A stretch of 64,000 nucleotides of DNA from Roseivivax marinus. GTDB lineage: Bacteria; Pseudomonadota; Alphaproteobacteria; Rhodobacterales; Rhodobacteraceae. A model generated the notes under the pieces. The model was given only the letters and a program-made list of their open reading frames with translations, was not told the origin of the DNA and did no database searches. A program made the position numbers and the translations under genes. The stretch lies in assembly GCF_900109705.1 (NCBI RefSeq), contig NZ_FOAI01000002.1:348362-412361 (forward strand), written 5' to 3'. Below are positions 37,401 to 46,522 of the stretch, in pieces (the stretch's first letter is position 1; each line of letters starts with the position of its first letter).

Positions 37401-40400
37401 CACGCCGGTTCGGCGGGATGGACTGCTCCTTCGTCTCATACCGGTTCAGAACCTCCCGTAGCTTTGACCCCCGGACCGGCTTCAATTCTGCCAGGATCTG
37501 CGGCAGGCGATCTTCGAGGCGAGCGCGCGTATCCTCGACCGTCGCTTGTTCCGCCAGGAATGCTTGCCGGAATTCCTCAAGGACAGCTTCCTCGCAATGA
37601 CGGAAATGCCATAGAGCGAGCCGTCCAACGGTTGCGATCAACTCCTCCAGGGTGGCCCGCGCAATCGAGCCATCACTGTCAGCGAGCGTAACCTCATGGG
37701 CCATCTTGCCAAGTCCGGCAGTGGCACCTTCCGCTTTCAGCCTGCGTTGCTGATGATGTCCCGCACCAAGAACTTGGAATGGTGTGAATATTGCGCTGGG
37801 CGCGTTTCTAAAACTTCCGTCAAGAGCAAGTATCGGGACCGGTCCGCCGGTAGTCAGTTTGAAGTACAGGCGAACGTCTTTGCGGATCGACGATAGATCG
37901 TACGTTCTTCCGGTCTGATTGGGGGTGAGGTCGCCAACGACTTCGCTCAGCCTGTTCTGAATCGCCAGAATTCGTGCCTGCGGCAGCGCCAGATGATCGC
38001 GCGCCAGCCTCTCGAAGAGATCGCGATCAGCAACTAGCGCAGCGAATAATGCGAGTGCCTGCTCCGGCACCTGCGCCCGAAGTCGTGTCAGAACCGCGGC
38101 CAAGCTTTGAGAACAGTCTTCCTCTGACAAAACTGACTGCTCGACATCCGAGGTTTCATATGCGGCACCATCCTCGGCAGCGGTCGGATCTTCATGTGCC
38201 GGCAAGAGCTTAGCGAGTTCCGAGCAAAGCAGGACATCCGGCGCAACTCCCGTGCATCGGACAGTGACCTCGCAACCCGGCTTCCAGGTGCCTGCCGCGG
38301 TGGGCACCAAGACTCTGCCCATGATCGCTTGGAAACTCGAAGTGGGCCATGCAGTCATCGCCCGGAAGCTCGCCTCGTAGGCGATGCGCGCAGAACTCTT
38401 GGCAGCGCGGGACGAACCTTTCCCCTCCTGCGCCATCCTCGCCAAGGCGTTGAGCCAGCCGCCAACGTCCGAGGACGAGTGGCTGTCAGCGGTCCCAAAT
38501 CGCATGAGGACCTCGCACGCCCGCCTTGCGTTCTTCTCGTTGTCCTTGGCAAGCGCTCGCAGCAGGGTGGCGAGAAGGGGCCAGCCAGTGAGCGGGAGGA
38601 CGGCGCCGGCAGCAGCGAGGTCGGTAAGCGCACCTCCCAACTCCTCGTTTACCTCTCCCATGTAGGCGACGGGTCTCGAGGCCTCGGCTATGAGCAGAAG
38701 CCCGTCGAGAGAACCTGCCTCGTCGGAAAGCACGCCCCGGTCTCGCAAAGCGGCGAAGCCTGGGTGATCGCGAAGCGTCGGGGCGATGGCGCTCACCGGC
38801 AGGAAAGGCAGATCGTCACCAAGCGCCTGCCGCGCGGACGTGAGGATTTCGTCGGACAGGTCGAGCACATCCTCGGGCTTCCAGGCGCTGCCGCGAAGAT
38901 CAAGGAGCCACGGGACCCGGCCGATCTGGTCCAGGTCAGGCCGGTCGACCCGTGCGAGTGCCTCGATAATCTCGGCGGCGAAGCGCGAGGGTTCCGGTTG
39001 ACCGAGGCAGAGCGCGATCTGCGCCTCGGGCGACCAGGGCGGGACCAGCGCCTCCGCCTGCTGCTGTGCCTTCGGATCTTCGAGAGCGCTCAGCATCGGC
39101 ACGAGTTTCTGTAGAGCGTGCGGCACCGGCCAGTCGGGTGTGCGTCGATAGAGGGTATCGGCGCTGGCCCAGCCGCCGTCGACACGGGGCAGGACCGACA
39201 GCCTGCGCAGCGCCTCCAGTGGGATGCCGGCGCACAGGATCGACTCGGCCACCTCCCGGTCGAGGCCATGGCCCGAAAGCTCATGGGCATGACGGAGGAG
39301 CAGCTCACCGAGCTCCTGCCCCGCGATCTCGGCAATTCCGAGATGCCGCTGCCGGGCGCGGTCGAGTTTGTCGACGATGGCGCCCGGCACGGGAATCTCC
39401 TGAGCGGACTGCGCCAGCAGCCGGGCAAGGAAGTGGTCGAGCGCCGGCGCGATCTCTGCAAGCGCCACGAGACGGATGCCATCCTCGAACGCGCGCCGAT
39501 CGCCGGCCGCAAGGGCCCGGAGGGCACCGCGCCTCTCCGCGTCGGTCGTGAAGATCTCTGCCAGTAGGTCGGCCCGAGCCGCAACCGGGCCGAAAACGGT
39601 GGCTTCGCGTACGAGCGCGCTGGTTGCCGCTAGATTGAGATCGACGGCCTGGAACGGCGCCGACCGGCCCGCACCAGGATCCTCAAGTGATTTAAACACG
39701 ACATCCGGCAAGATGAACGCTTGCACCTGAGGCAGGGCGGCAGCCAGGAGATTGAGGCGCTTTCTCGCGGCGGGCGTGTCCTTGAACAGGCGCCCCTCGC
39801 GCGCGGCGACATAGAGTTCTCCGAGGCTGAGCAGCGTCGGCACCGCACCGCTTGATGCGCGCAACACCTTGAGGGAGCTCAGCTCGGGATCAGCGAGCGC
39901 ACGGTCCATCCGCTCAAGCCGTCTGACGATTGCCAGGGCGGCAGCCGCCGCGGCATCGGCCTGCCGGTCGGACTGGAGCAGCGGCTCCAGCGCGGCCAGA
40001 AGCGGGCGCGCCTCGTGCGGATCAAGGGCGATGTCAGCACCGGTGCCCAGGGGCAGCCAGTCCCGCGGCAGGCAGATCACGGCCTCGGATGCCTGCGCGA
40101 GCGCGCGCAGGACGAAGCGCTCTGAAGCGGTTTTGGGCAGCGGCACCACGCCTGCGCCATCCACTTTCGCCAACACGTCCGCGATCGCCTCGTGCAGGGC
40201 AAGTGTCCGCTCCGAGGACAGCGCCTGCCGGAGACAGCTCAGCACCGGACCAGCCGCGGCCGCGCGCAGGCCGGGATCGGTGCAGGCGACGGCAAGCAAG
40301 CCGGCCAGAGCGCGCGCCCGGGCCTCGGCCTGGAAGACCGAAGCGTCCAGATCCCGAAGGAGCGCTGCGAGCTCTTCGCCCTCCCAGGCCGGGGGCTCGG

Positions 40401-41916
40401 GGGCCAGCACGGCCTCGGTTCCGCAGACGAGGGTGAGCCCCCGTGCCTCGGCCCAATCGGCGAGCCTCGGCAGGATGGCGGCAATGCCGATCCGGCCGCG
40501 TTCGTCCGGCGCCGGCAGCGGACGCAGCCGCGCATCCGCAGGTAAGAGGCGCCAGCGGGCCACTAGTGCGCTGCCCGTCCGCTCAACGACGCGCGCTAGC
40601 GTATGCTCGCGGCAGATGGCCGCGCGGTGCGCGCGACCGAAGTCGCTGCCTGCAAGCGCCGTGATGGCAGCGGCAAGCGCTTCGCTGGAAAGCATCTGCT
40701 CTGTCAGGGTGTCGTGCAGGACGGCGGGGATCAGCGGCAGCACCAACCCGTCGCGCAGGCTTCGGTTCCAGGCGGCGCGGATGCCCGCCTCGTCGCTCGG
40801 GTGCGCATCCCCGGGGCGCACGCTGGTCTCATCGAGACCGATCACGGCCTTGCGTCCGCTGTCCACGAAGAAGCAGCCGTGGAAGATCAGCCGGAGGCGC
40901 CCCTTGCCCTCTTGCGGGATGCGGCGAAAGGCTGCTGCGACTGGCAGAAGCACCGCCCAGTCCCCGGCAAGTTCGCCCTCGGCCTCGGCGTCGTTTACAA
41001 GAATCACGGCGCCATGAGGGGTGGCCTTCTGCGGCTCCTCCTCGTCGGTGGCGCGGTTGCGTGTCCGCGGCCAAGAGGCCGATTGCCTCAGATCGAGGCA
41101 TAAGTCGTCGGTCGCGCGCCGCTCGCGCCCGAGGCTGGCAAGGCCCACGCCCAGAGGCCCGCCGAAGCGGCGATCGCCCGGTTCCAGGTTGTAGCCGACC
41201 ATACCCGGGGCATCTCGACGGTCTAGGTCGACCTTCGCCGCGCCGATGACAACGGAAACGCGCTGAACATGACGCAAGGCGGCCAAGAGTTCGGCCAGCT
41301 TTTGCCGGTCGGCAAGCGGAGAGAGGCTTGCCGGCGCGATGTCGCTGGCGACGATGCCGTTGCTCATCGGCTTCGGGCGAAGGTCCGGACGGCGTAGCGG
41401 GAACCACAGGTTCAGGCGCCAATTGCCGGGCAGGCTGGCCGCACCCGCCGCCCTGAGGCGCGCGGCATCGGCATCCGCCACGGAGTTCCAGAGCAGGCAG
41501 GAATCGCCCAGCCGCCCGAGCGTCTCGAACGGGTTGACGACGAAGGGCGCATGCGCGCCGTAGCCCTCGGGCACCACGACGAAGGCATCGCAGAGGTGAA
41601 AGACCGACTTCTGCCCCAGACCGAAGCGCCCAACAGCGGCTTCGTCCAGCGCCTTGACGCTGCCGCCGAAGGTCTGCATGCCCTGCGCCGAGCGTTCATC
41701 GAACTCGCCATCGTTGACGATGAGCAGGCCCGGCCCCTGGAAGAGCGGGTTCTCCGCATCGGGCCAGCCCTCGAGCAGATGCACCGCCACAGCCCCGGCG
41801 CGTGCGTCATCGGCATTCTGCAGAAGCTCGCGAAGAACAGGAAACCCGTCAGCATAGGGATAACGCTCAAGGTTGTGGCGCAGATGCTCGACGATGTCCT
41901 TTGGGTCGAATCTCAT
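34477..41916 (-). CDS. Giant protein with two sacsin/Hsp90-type GHKL ATPase modules
   Basis: 2,479 residues. Module 1 at the N-terminus has the N box ELLQNADDA (N34), the G1 box VNDG (N68-D69-G70) and the glycine loop VGRFGLGQKS (96-104). Module 2, at about residues 1530-1720, repeats the N box (ELFQNADDA, N1554) and the loop TGRFGLGFKSVHL. Its G1 position reads QHWGRL, so the adenine-binding Asp is Trp (W1584). The roughly 1,400 residues between are Ala/Leu-rich and helical, without recognised domains. Sacsin, a eukaryotic Hsp90-related protein, has the same repeated ATPase modules. The gene is coupled by ATGA overlaps to the nuclease-helicase gene before it and the SNF2 gene after it. It is likely the central ATP-dependent sensor or scaffold of the system. 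Confidence 0.82.
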   Translation of the reverse strand: MRFDPKDIVEHLRHNLERYPYADGFPVLRELLQNADDARAGAVAVHLLEGWPDAENPLFQGPGLLIVNDGEFDERSAQGMQTFGGSVKALDEAAVGRFGLGQKSVFHLCDAFVVVPEGYGAHAPFVVNPFETLGRLGDSCLLWNSVADADAARLRAAGAASLPGNWRLNLWFPLRRPDLRPKPMSNGIVASDIAPASLSPLADRQKLAELLAALRHVQRVSVVIGAAKVDLDRRDAPGMVGYNLEPGDRRFGGPLGVGLASLGRERRATDDLCLDLRQSASWPRTRNRATDEEEPQKATPHGAVILVNDAEAEGELAGDWAVLLPVAAAFRRIPQEGKGRLRLIFHGCFFVDSGRKAVIGLDETSVRPGDAHPSDEAGIRAAWNRSLRDGLVLPLIPAVLHDTLTEQMLSSEALAAAITALAGSDFGRAHRAAICREHTLARVVERTGSALVARWRLLPADARLRPLPAPDERGRIGIAAILPRLADWAEARGLTLVCGTEAVLAPEPPAWEGEELAALLRDLDASVFQAEARARALAGLLAVACTDPGLRAAAAGPVLSCLRQALSSERTLALHEAIADVLAKVDGAGVVPLPKTASERFVLRALAQASEAVICLPRDWLPLGTGADIALDPHEARPLLAALEPLLQSDRQADAAAAAALAIVRRLERMDRALADPELSSLKVLRASSGAVPTLLSLGELYVAAREGRLFKDTPAARKRLNLLAAALPQVQAFILPDVVFKSLEDPGAGRSAPFQAVDLNLAATSALVREATVFGPVAARADLLAEIFTTDAERRGALRALAAGDRRAFEDGIRLVALAEIAPALDHFLARLLAQSAQEIPVPGAIVDKLDRARQRHLGIAEIAGQELGELLLRHAHELSGHGLDREVAESILCAGIPLEALRRLSVLPRVDGGWASADTLYRRTPDWPVPHALQKLVPMLSALEDPKAQQQAEALVPPWSPEAQIALCLGQPEPSRFAAEIIEALARVDRPDLDQIGRVPWLLDLRGSAWKPEDVLDLSDEILTSARQALGDDLPFLPVSAIAPTLRDHPGFAALRDRGVLSDEAGSLDGLLLIAEASRPVAYMGEVNEELGGALTDLAAAGAVLPLTGWPLLATLLRALAKDNEKNARRACEVLMRFGTADSHSSSDVGGWLNALARMAQEGKGSSRAAKSSARIAYEASFRAMTAWPTSSFQAIMGRVLVPTAAGTWKPGCEVTVRCTGVAPDVLLCSELAKLLPAHEDPTAAEDGAAYETSDVEQSVLSEEDCSQSLAAVLTRLRAQVPEQALALFAALVADRDLFERLARDHLALPQARILAIQNRLSEVVGDLTPNQTGRTYDLSSIRKDVRLYFKLTTGGPVPILALDGSFRNAPSAIFTPFQVLGAGHHQQRRLKAEGATAGLGKMAHEVTLADSDGSIARATLEELIATVGRLALWHFRHCEEAVLEEFRQAFLAEQATVEDTRARLEDRLPQILAELKPVRGSKLREVLNRYETKEQSIPPNRRADQLPAAKRSLWEEVASPETAAELLTLIRQGIRSYGYGPARVVFELFQNADDATLQHPPEGASLCRVVFQTERLRLQHWGRLINRPGRPADGEREGWQRDLFNMLLMNLSEKREDVTGRFGLGFKSVHLIAREVGIASGFEASCRVKGGMLPEVWEGGRTLSLDESRNGRRATLIELEIDPELHAKAEEAREAFASCVRWLPATARAIREIEFNSRRFKARFGETGATGIKHVVFEGAEPGQALALILDSNTTLFLLLGSDGPQALPETLARLWLLAPLEEECRAGWLLNSYGFRVDPGRGRLAGSVDERAALFGRLGRALGERLVELHDLIERDWAGFAEGSGLADRNAASGRAVFLERLIRLLTADVSRDAEDERLETHLHREGGLTHLFREREALPTGLPAPFAPFLRLDQVRWQIAGPLAEQSRLRRLTGWRGIADIAHSAVSLKAADLLQRLGFDAPQTFDAAKLVKAELGENKHVDPETAAKLGAVLDEEFVNALAWTDQQELLKAAAGARFRKADGSWREARMAPRDAVDADEEERRILAFAPDSDVADGSYTNAALSFYRLAARQSGFQRTAETFERWAQETVDQAARCALLSYVAEGGQGERLGALLARARPHWLPGNPDELRQSALVEGLDDDTRGRLMTILYPSLARSIGSGRWSPFDPGIAEPWDAPPDPAEELARIRDWWRREHTAQRRNYDTRVWPEGFIPGRLRDCEATDDRLGWFTFFALGIFRTLGWNNQGAHKSFVEAAVREGWWQEMAEARFPNNSVTVGELSEAAIPWLKRLEDFARPDVWQIEFPQWRRTISDLYALARWLPDYADAFRLLPMAVDREGRVSLSKLWRISYEPIWQKRGLEGAPLSQSLGLGANWMIREAIRHGLWLGDEAICMQPYAWAATGRLRRLFAERLAYPLGERGHMDLSPEIHGFVTDHLGPDAAFLGDLDLPLQLWNGDSQEQADVTEYDDEIEE

Positions 41917-44900
41917 GGCGCCCCTTTGATTTCAGCGAGTGCCGTCACGGCACAGAGCGTGTTAATCAGCCGCATCTGGCCGACCGTCTCGCATTTCGCC
42001 TCGCGCAGACGCGGCGCGCCGAAGACCAGCGCCAATCCCTTGGCGCGCGAGACAGCCACGTTGATCCGGTTGAGGGAGAACAGGAAGTCCATGCCGCGCG
42101 GGGTTTCCTCGGCCGATGAAGCCGTCATGGAGACGAGGCAGACCGGCGCCTCCTGTCCCTGGAACTTGTCGACCGTGCCCACGCGGACGCCAAGCGGTAG
42201 CGCATCGTGAAGGGCGTTCACCTGCGCGTTGTAGGGGGCGACGACGATGATGTCGGTCTCGCGCATTGGGCGGCGCGTGCCGTCCCCCTCCGTCCATTCG
42301 CCCTGCAGAAGTTCGGCGACCGCGGCCCGGATCGCGGCGACCTCCTCGGTCGAGACCTGCGCATTGCCCTCATGCGCGACCGGGACCCAGAAGGCCCCCG
42401 CTTCGGGGAAATGCGTGCCGGTTACGGCCTGGCGCGCGGTATCGGGATGGCTGGTCAGCCGCTCCTCGTAGACCTGCTCCGAGATGAAGCGGCAGACCTC
42501 GGGGTGCATCCGCCGCGAGACGGGGAGGAAGATGCCTCGGTCCGGTGGGATCGTCGCGTGATCGCCCAGCATCCAGTCAAGGCATGAGAGGTTCGCAGGT
42601 TCGGGGTGCGCGCCCTGTATGACCTGCGGCAGCTGACGCGGGTCGCCGACCAGCACGATGTTGCGCGCGGCCCGCCCCATGGCGACCATGTTGGCGAGGC
42701 CGACTTGTCCCGCCTCGTCGACAAACAGCCAGTCCAGCGACTGCTCGAACTCTGGGCGCGAGAAGAAGAAGGCGGTGCCGCCGACGACATGGGCTTCTGT
42801 AAGCGCGGGATCGTCGTTGGACGTGGCACGGGTGATGCCGGTGAATCCCTCGGGATAGCCGTCGTCTTCACCGCTCACCTTGTGAGCGAGCTCGGCGTTC
42901 TCCAGCGTGATGTCCGGATCGTCGTCCTCCAGCGCAAGAAGACAGCCCATCAGCACATTGCGAATGGCCTCGTGGCTGTTCGAGGCGACGCCGACGCGGT
43001 GGCCTTGGCGTACCAGCGAAAGGATCGCGCGCGCCGTGACATAGGTCTTGCCCGTGCCCGGCGGCCCCTGGATCGGCAGCACAGTGCCGTCCATCGCGCC
43101 CACGGCCGCGATCGTACCAGCGACCGGATCTGCGCCATTTAGAAGGTCGGGCTTCATGCCGGTCGTTAGGCGCGGGGCGGCACGCGACAGCAGGTCGTCA
43201 ATGGCGGTGAACCGACGCGGCCCGCATTGATCCGCGATCACGTCGCGCAGAGCCGCCGCGATGACGCCGGTGTTGAGCGGCCAATCCGGGTGGAGCGTAA
43301 GGCGATCCGTCAGCAGATCGGCCTTTTTCGGTCCCGCCTTGAGAGTGATCTCTCTCCGCGTCCGGTCGAGAGCTGCGATGTCGATGGTGGTTGGCGGTCC
43401 GTTAGCGACTGGGACGGTCGCCTTCTTGCCGCCCCTCAGCTTCGTCTCCTGGGGTGGGAAACGATAGGTGCGCGCCATGGATCGTTTCACCGGTTCCGCC
43501 GGGCCAACGGCCTTGAGGCCGGCGAGCGCGTCGAGGTCGTCGATCAGTTCATCCTCGTCTTTACCTGCGCTGTCGAAGACGGCCCATTGTGCGGGTTTTG
43601 CCTCGCGCTTGTGAAAGAGGCCTAGATTGAAGAGCATCTGCTGTCGTTCCTCGGGCAGGCCGGATGCGGCGAGCATGGCACGCAGGTCTGCTGCGTCGGC
43701 GTCTTCTGCCTCTTCCTTGTCGCCCGCGTCCTCGGCCAGGCGGGGCCAGGGGCCTTCGGGTCGGACCCGTACCAGCCAATCCCGAAGTTCCTCTGTGGAG
43801 ATGCAGTCGATGCGGTTGTACTCCTCGATCTCGTTGAGGATCTGTTGCTCGCCCGTCTCGCGCCAGCGTTCGTAGGCGACCACCGACCCGCCCGCCGTCG
43901 TGACTTCGCCATCGCGCGTTCGGCCGTAGAAGGCTTCCATCGACTTGATCGAATAGCTCGCCTCCGAGCAGATCAGCCCGCCGCGCACGACGGCGTAGAG
44001 ATCGACGAACCGGCGCTCTCGCAGGAGCCGGTCTAGGAACGCCTCGCCGATCCCGTATTTCGTGGTCAGCCGACGCAGTGCGGTGATCTCGTAAGGCGCA
44101 TAGTGGTAGATCCGCGCATCCGGATAGGCGTCGAGCCGCGCCCGGAAGAACGCCAGCAGATCCGACAGAGCCTGCGCCTCGGCCTCATGGTCATGGGCCC
44201 AGAAGGCGTGGAATCGCCCGTCGCACCACACGCCGTGCAGGTATTCGAGGCCGCCTTCGTAATGCGGATCGCCTTCGATGTCGTAGAAAATGTCGCCGGG
44301 TGCCGGCGCGGGCAGCAGGTCGAAGCCCTTGCCGGGCTCGGCCGTGCGCAGTTCGAAAGCAGGTTCTCCCGTCTTGCGGGCATGTTGAAGCCGGGCCTGC
44401 GTGACGAGCTTTGCCCGTGTGGTCTCCGCCATGCCGCGAATGGGGTGATCGAGGCGGGCCAACACCTCCATCGTGGTGATCCCCGCCGCCTCGAGCTTCT
44501 TCACCTGTCCGCGGCTGGTACCCGCCACGTTGAAGAGGCTGTCCTCGGCGGCCCAGACGCTTTCGCAATGATCGGCCCAGCGGCACAGCGAACAGTCGGC
44601 GCAGGGGACGGGGCGCGTGGGTGACGGGTCAGCAACGAAGGCCTCGAGCCGCGCCCGCGCGCCGCGTGCGTAATGGGCGTAGTCTGCGAGCCGCAGCGTC
44701 GCGCGCTCGCCTGTCCCCAGCTCGACATGGGCGAACTCCGGCGCCGCGCCCTGAACCTCGGCGAGAAGGTCGGAATAGAGCACGAGCTGAAGGACGTGTT
44801 TCGGATGGGGTCGGCGCTTCAGCTTTGTGTCGGCGACTTCGTAGCTGAAGGGCCCGAGCGCCGAGGGGCGCTCCACGCGCTCCAGGAAGTCAGACCAGCC

Positions 44901-45224
44901 GCCCCAGTTGCCCGCCAGGAACGCCCCTTGAAAGACCACTTCCGAACCTTCGGTCAGCGCCACGCGCGTGGCCTCCGCATCGCGCGCCAGATCGCCACGC
45001 GGGATCTCGACCACGGACCTGCCGGAAACCTTCAAACGCTCCAGATGCGCGGCCTCATGCGCGTCGCCCTGCTTCTGCAGAAGCGCGGCATCCTCGCTGT
45101 CCGCGCCCGGCTCCGGCCCTTCGCCGCGCAGGCGCATGAGATCGAGCGTCGTGGCATGGGCGCAGCCCATGAACCGCATCAGATCGCTCGCCGAGAAGAG
45201 GATGTTGCCGCCGATTTCCCGCAT
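41913..45224 (-). CDS. RecB-like nuclease / RNase H-like exonuclease / SF1 helicase fusion
   Basis: 1,103 residues in the TM0106-like architecture. Residues about 10-220 form a PD-(D/E)xK nuclease with VADTKLK (about 128) and a Cys set C-x2-C-x2-C-x5-C (CADCSLCRWADHC, about 208-220) as in iron-sulfur nucleases. At about 305-480 an RNase H-like DEDD exonuclease shows DIFYDIEGDP and EEYNRIDCIS. From about 715 an SF1 helicase follows: QGPPGTGKT, FVDEAGQVG, GDPRQLPQ, DKFQGQEA and INVAVSRAK. All catalytic residues are kept. The ATG at 45224 is preferred over a TTG at 45236. First gene of the arm; its promoter lies in the 297-bp divergent region. Confidence 0.85.
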   Translation of the reverse strand: MREIGGNILFSASDLMRFMGCAHATTLDLMRLRGEGPEPGADSEDAALLQKQGDAHEAAHLERLKVSGRSVVEIPRGDLARDAEATRVALTEGSEVVFQGAFLAGNWGGWSDFLERVERPSALGPFSYEVADTKLKRRPHPKHVLQLVLYSDLLAEVQGAAPEFAHVELGTGERATLRLADYAHYARGARARLEAFVADPSPTRPVPCADCSLCRWADHCESVWAAEDSLFNVAGTSRGQVKKLEAAGITTMEVLARLDHPIRGMAETTRAKLVTQARLQHARKTGEPAFELRTAEPGKGFDLLPAPAPGDIFYDIEGDPHYEGGLEYLHGVWCDGRFHAFWAHDHEAEAQALSDLLAFFRARLDAYPDARIYHYAPYEITALRRLTTKYGIGEAFLDRLLRERRFVDLYAVVRGGLICSEASYSIKSMEAFYGRTRDGEVTTAGGSVVAYERWRETGEQQILNEIEEYNRIDCISTEELRDWLVRVRPEGPWPRLAEDAGDKEEAEDADAADLRAMLAASGLPEERQQMLFNLGLFHKREAKPAQWAVFDSAGKDEDELIDDLDALAGLKAVGPAEPVKRSMARTYRFPPQETKLRGGKKATVPVANGPPTTIDIAALDRTRREITLKAGPKKADLLTDRLTLHPDWPLNTGVIAAALRDVIADQCGPRRFTAIDDLLSRAAPRLTTGMKPDLLNGADPVAGTIAAVGAMDGTVLPIQGPPGTGKTYVTARAILSLVRQGHRVGVASNSHEAIRNVLMGCLLALEDDDPDITLENAELAHKVSGEDDGYPEGFTGITRATSNDDPALTEAHVVGGTAFFFSRPEFEQSLDWLFVDEAGQVGLANMVAMGRAARNIVLVGDPRQLPQVIQGAHPEPANLSCLDWMLGDHATIPPDRGIFLPVSRRMHPEVCRFISEQVYEERLTSHPDTARQAVTGTHFPEAGAFWVPVAHEGNAQVSTEEVAAIRAAVAELLQGEWTEGDGTRRPMRETDIIVVAPYNAQVNALHDALPLGVRVGTVDKFQGQEAPVCLVSMTASSAEETPRGMDFLFSLNRINVAVSRAKGLALVFGAPRLREAKCETVGQMRLINTLCAVTALAEIKGAP

Positions 45225-45303
45225 GGGCTCCTTCAATCGTCAATGAGCGCAACCCAAACCGCGGAAAACGTCTCCTGATTGCAGCTTCTTAAATCACCCC
45301 TGT

Positions 45304-45322
45304 GGGTGTCAATAACTGTCAG
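45304..45322. promoter_or_regulatory. Candidate regulator site A (direct repeat)
   Basis: The 19-mer GGGTGTCAATAACTGTCAG lies 80 bp upstream of the nuclease-helicase start. It matches site B at 15 of 19 positions. A shorter CTGTCAG is also found at 45408-45414. These are plausible binding sites for the WYL regulator encoded next door. Confidence 0.4.
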
Positions 45323-45488
45323 AGAAGCAATGGAGATTTGAGAGTCTGGGCTCCCATATTGAGCACCTCCACGCATGTCTCCGCTCGTCTCCCTCGCATC
45401 GGTGCGCCTGTCAGGCCCCAGTACCTCTTACTTCCGAACATTTCAGAGAATCGGCTCGACAGGACGCAACGACCTTCCTAGCCTCTGG

Positions 45489-45507
45489 GGGTGACAAAAG
45501 CTGGCAG
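45489..45507. promoter_or_regulatory. Candidate regulator site B (direct repeat)
   Basis: The 19-mer GGGTGACAAAAGCTGGCAG ends 14 bp before the ATG of the WYL gene, a position where a bound repressor would block its own transcription or translation start. It is the partner of site A in the same divergent region. Confidence 0.4.
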
Positions 45508-45521
45508 GCTGCGAGGCGCGC

Positions 45522-46496
45522 ATGTCCTTTTCCAAGGCTCAGGATCTGATCCGGCTCGCACAGTTGGCTGCGGCAAGACGCAGTGGGATCAGCCTTGAAG
45601 AGATCGCCCTGGAGTTTGAGGTATCGCACCGGACAGCGCAGCGGATGACCGACGCGCTGGAGGCAACCTTTGGAAACGTCCTAGTAGAGGATGGCGAGGA
45701 CCGCAAACGACGCTGGCGCCTTGTAGATCCCGGCCTCGACCGCCTGCAACTCCGCCACGAAACAGGTGTAGAGGCATTGGAGATCGCCGCCCGCGGTGCA
45801 AAGGAAGAGGGTCGGCTGCGTCATGCCCGGGCCCTGGTCGATCTTCGCGAAGGGCTGCTTGCTCAGGCGCCCTCCCGGTCTCGTATCGAGACCGACGCAG
45901 AGGCGGTCCTAGCCGCAATGGGACAGGTCACGCGCCCCGGCCCGCGGGTCAGTGTCCAGCCATACGTGCTCGACGCCATCATCGAGGCGCTGCGCGGCCC
46001 CTTTCGGCTGCGCGTGCGCTACAACCGGGACGACTCAAGCCGCATCCTCGAACCGCACGGGGTCTTGCTGGGTCACCGGACTTACCTGGCGGCACGCGAC
46101 CCTGCCAAAGCAGACGAGGTACGCAATTTCCGCATTGACCTGATCCGCGCGGCGGAGGTTCTGGACGAGAGCTTTCGGCTTCAGGAGGGTTTCAGCATCG
46201 TGGATTACGCCGCGCGGTCCTTCGGGGTCTGGCAGGATCCCGAACAATACGGCGAGGTGATCTGGCGTTTCGCGCCAGAGGCGGCCGAACGCGCTGCGGG
46301 CTTCCGCTTTCATCCCCGGCAAGTGCTCGAGGCGCAAGAAGACGGCAGCCTTGTCGTACGTTTCGAGGCGGCTGGCTGGGTGGAGATGACGTGGCACCTC
46401 TACCAGTGGGGGGACAAGGTCGAGGTGATTGCCCCGAAGGCGCTCCGGGCGATGGTCGAAGGATACCGCCGATCCGATTTCGGCGCGATGCCGTGA
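45522..46496 (+). CDS. WYL-domain transcriptional regulator
   Basis: 324 residues. The N-terminal winged helix-turn-helix (ISLEEIALEFEVSHRTAQRMTDAL) is followed by a WYL domain at about residues 145-225 (FRLRVRYNRDDSSRILEPHGVLLGHRTYLAARD) and a C-terminal WCX-type extension. WYL proteins of this build (BrxR, CapW) repress bacterial defence operons and respond to a ligand or damaged nucleic acid. It is divergent from the nuclease-helicase operon and 26 bp ahead of the HEPN gene, so it probably controls both arms. Confidence 0.88.
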   Translation: MSFSKAQDLIRLAQLAAARRSGISLEEIALEFEVSHRTAQRMTDALEATFGNVLVEDGEDRKRRWRLVDPGLDRLQLRHETGVEALEIAARGAKEEGRLRHARALVDLREGLLAQAPSRSRIETDAEAVLAAMGQVTRPGPRVSVQPYVLDAIIEALRGPFRLRVRYNRDDSSRILEPHGVLLGHRTYLAARDPAKADEVRNFRIDLIRAAEVLDESFRLQEGFSIVDYAARSFGVWQDPEQYGEVIWRFAPEAAERAAGFRFHPRQVLEAQEDGSLVVRFEAAGWVEMTWHLYQWGDKVEVIAPKALRAMVEGYRRSDFGAMP

Positions 46497-46522
46497 AAGA
46501 GAATTTAAGACGGAGGAATTCG

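Noticed and set aside
34477..41916. A frameshift or fusion of several genes in the giant frame
   Set aside because: The frame is open for 2,479 codons, keeps one codon style, and both ATPase modules are in the same frame with no internal stop; a single gene is simplest.
42950..46140. Small frames in the nuclease-helicase and WYL genes
   Set aside because: They are alternative-frame shadows of those two genes.
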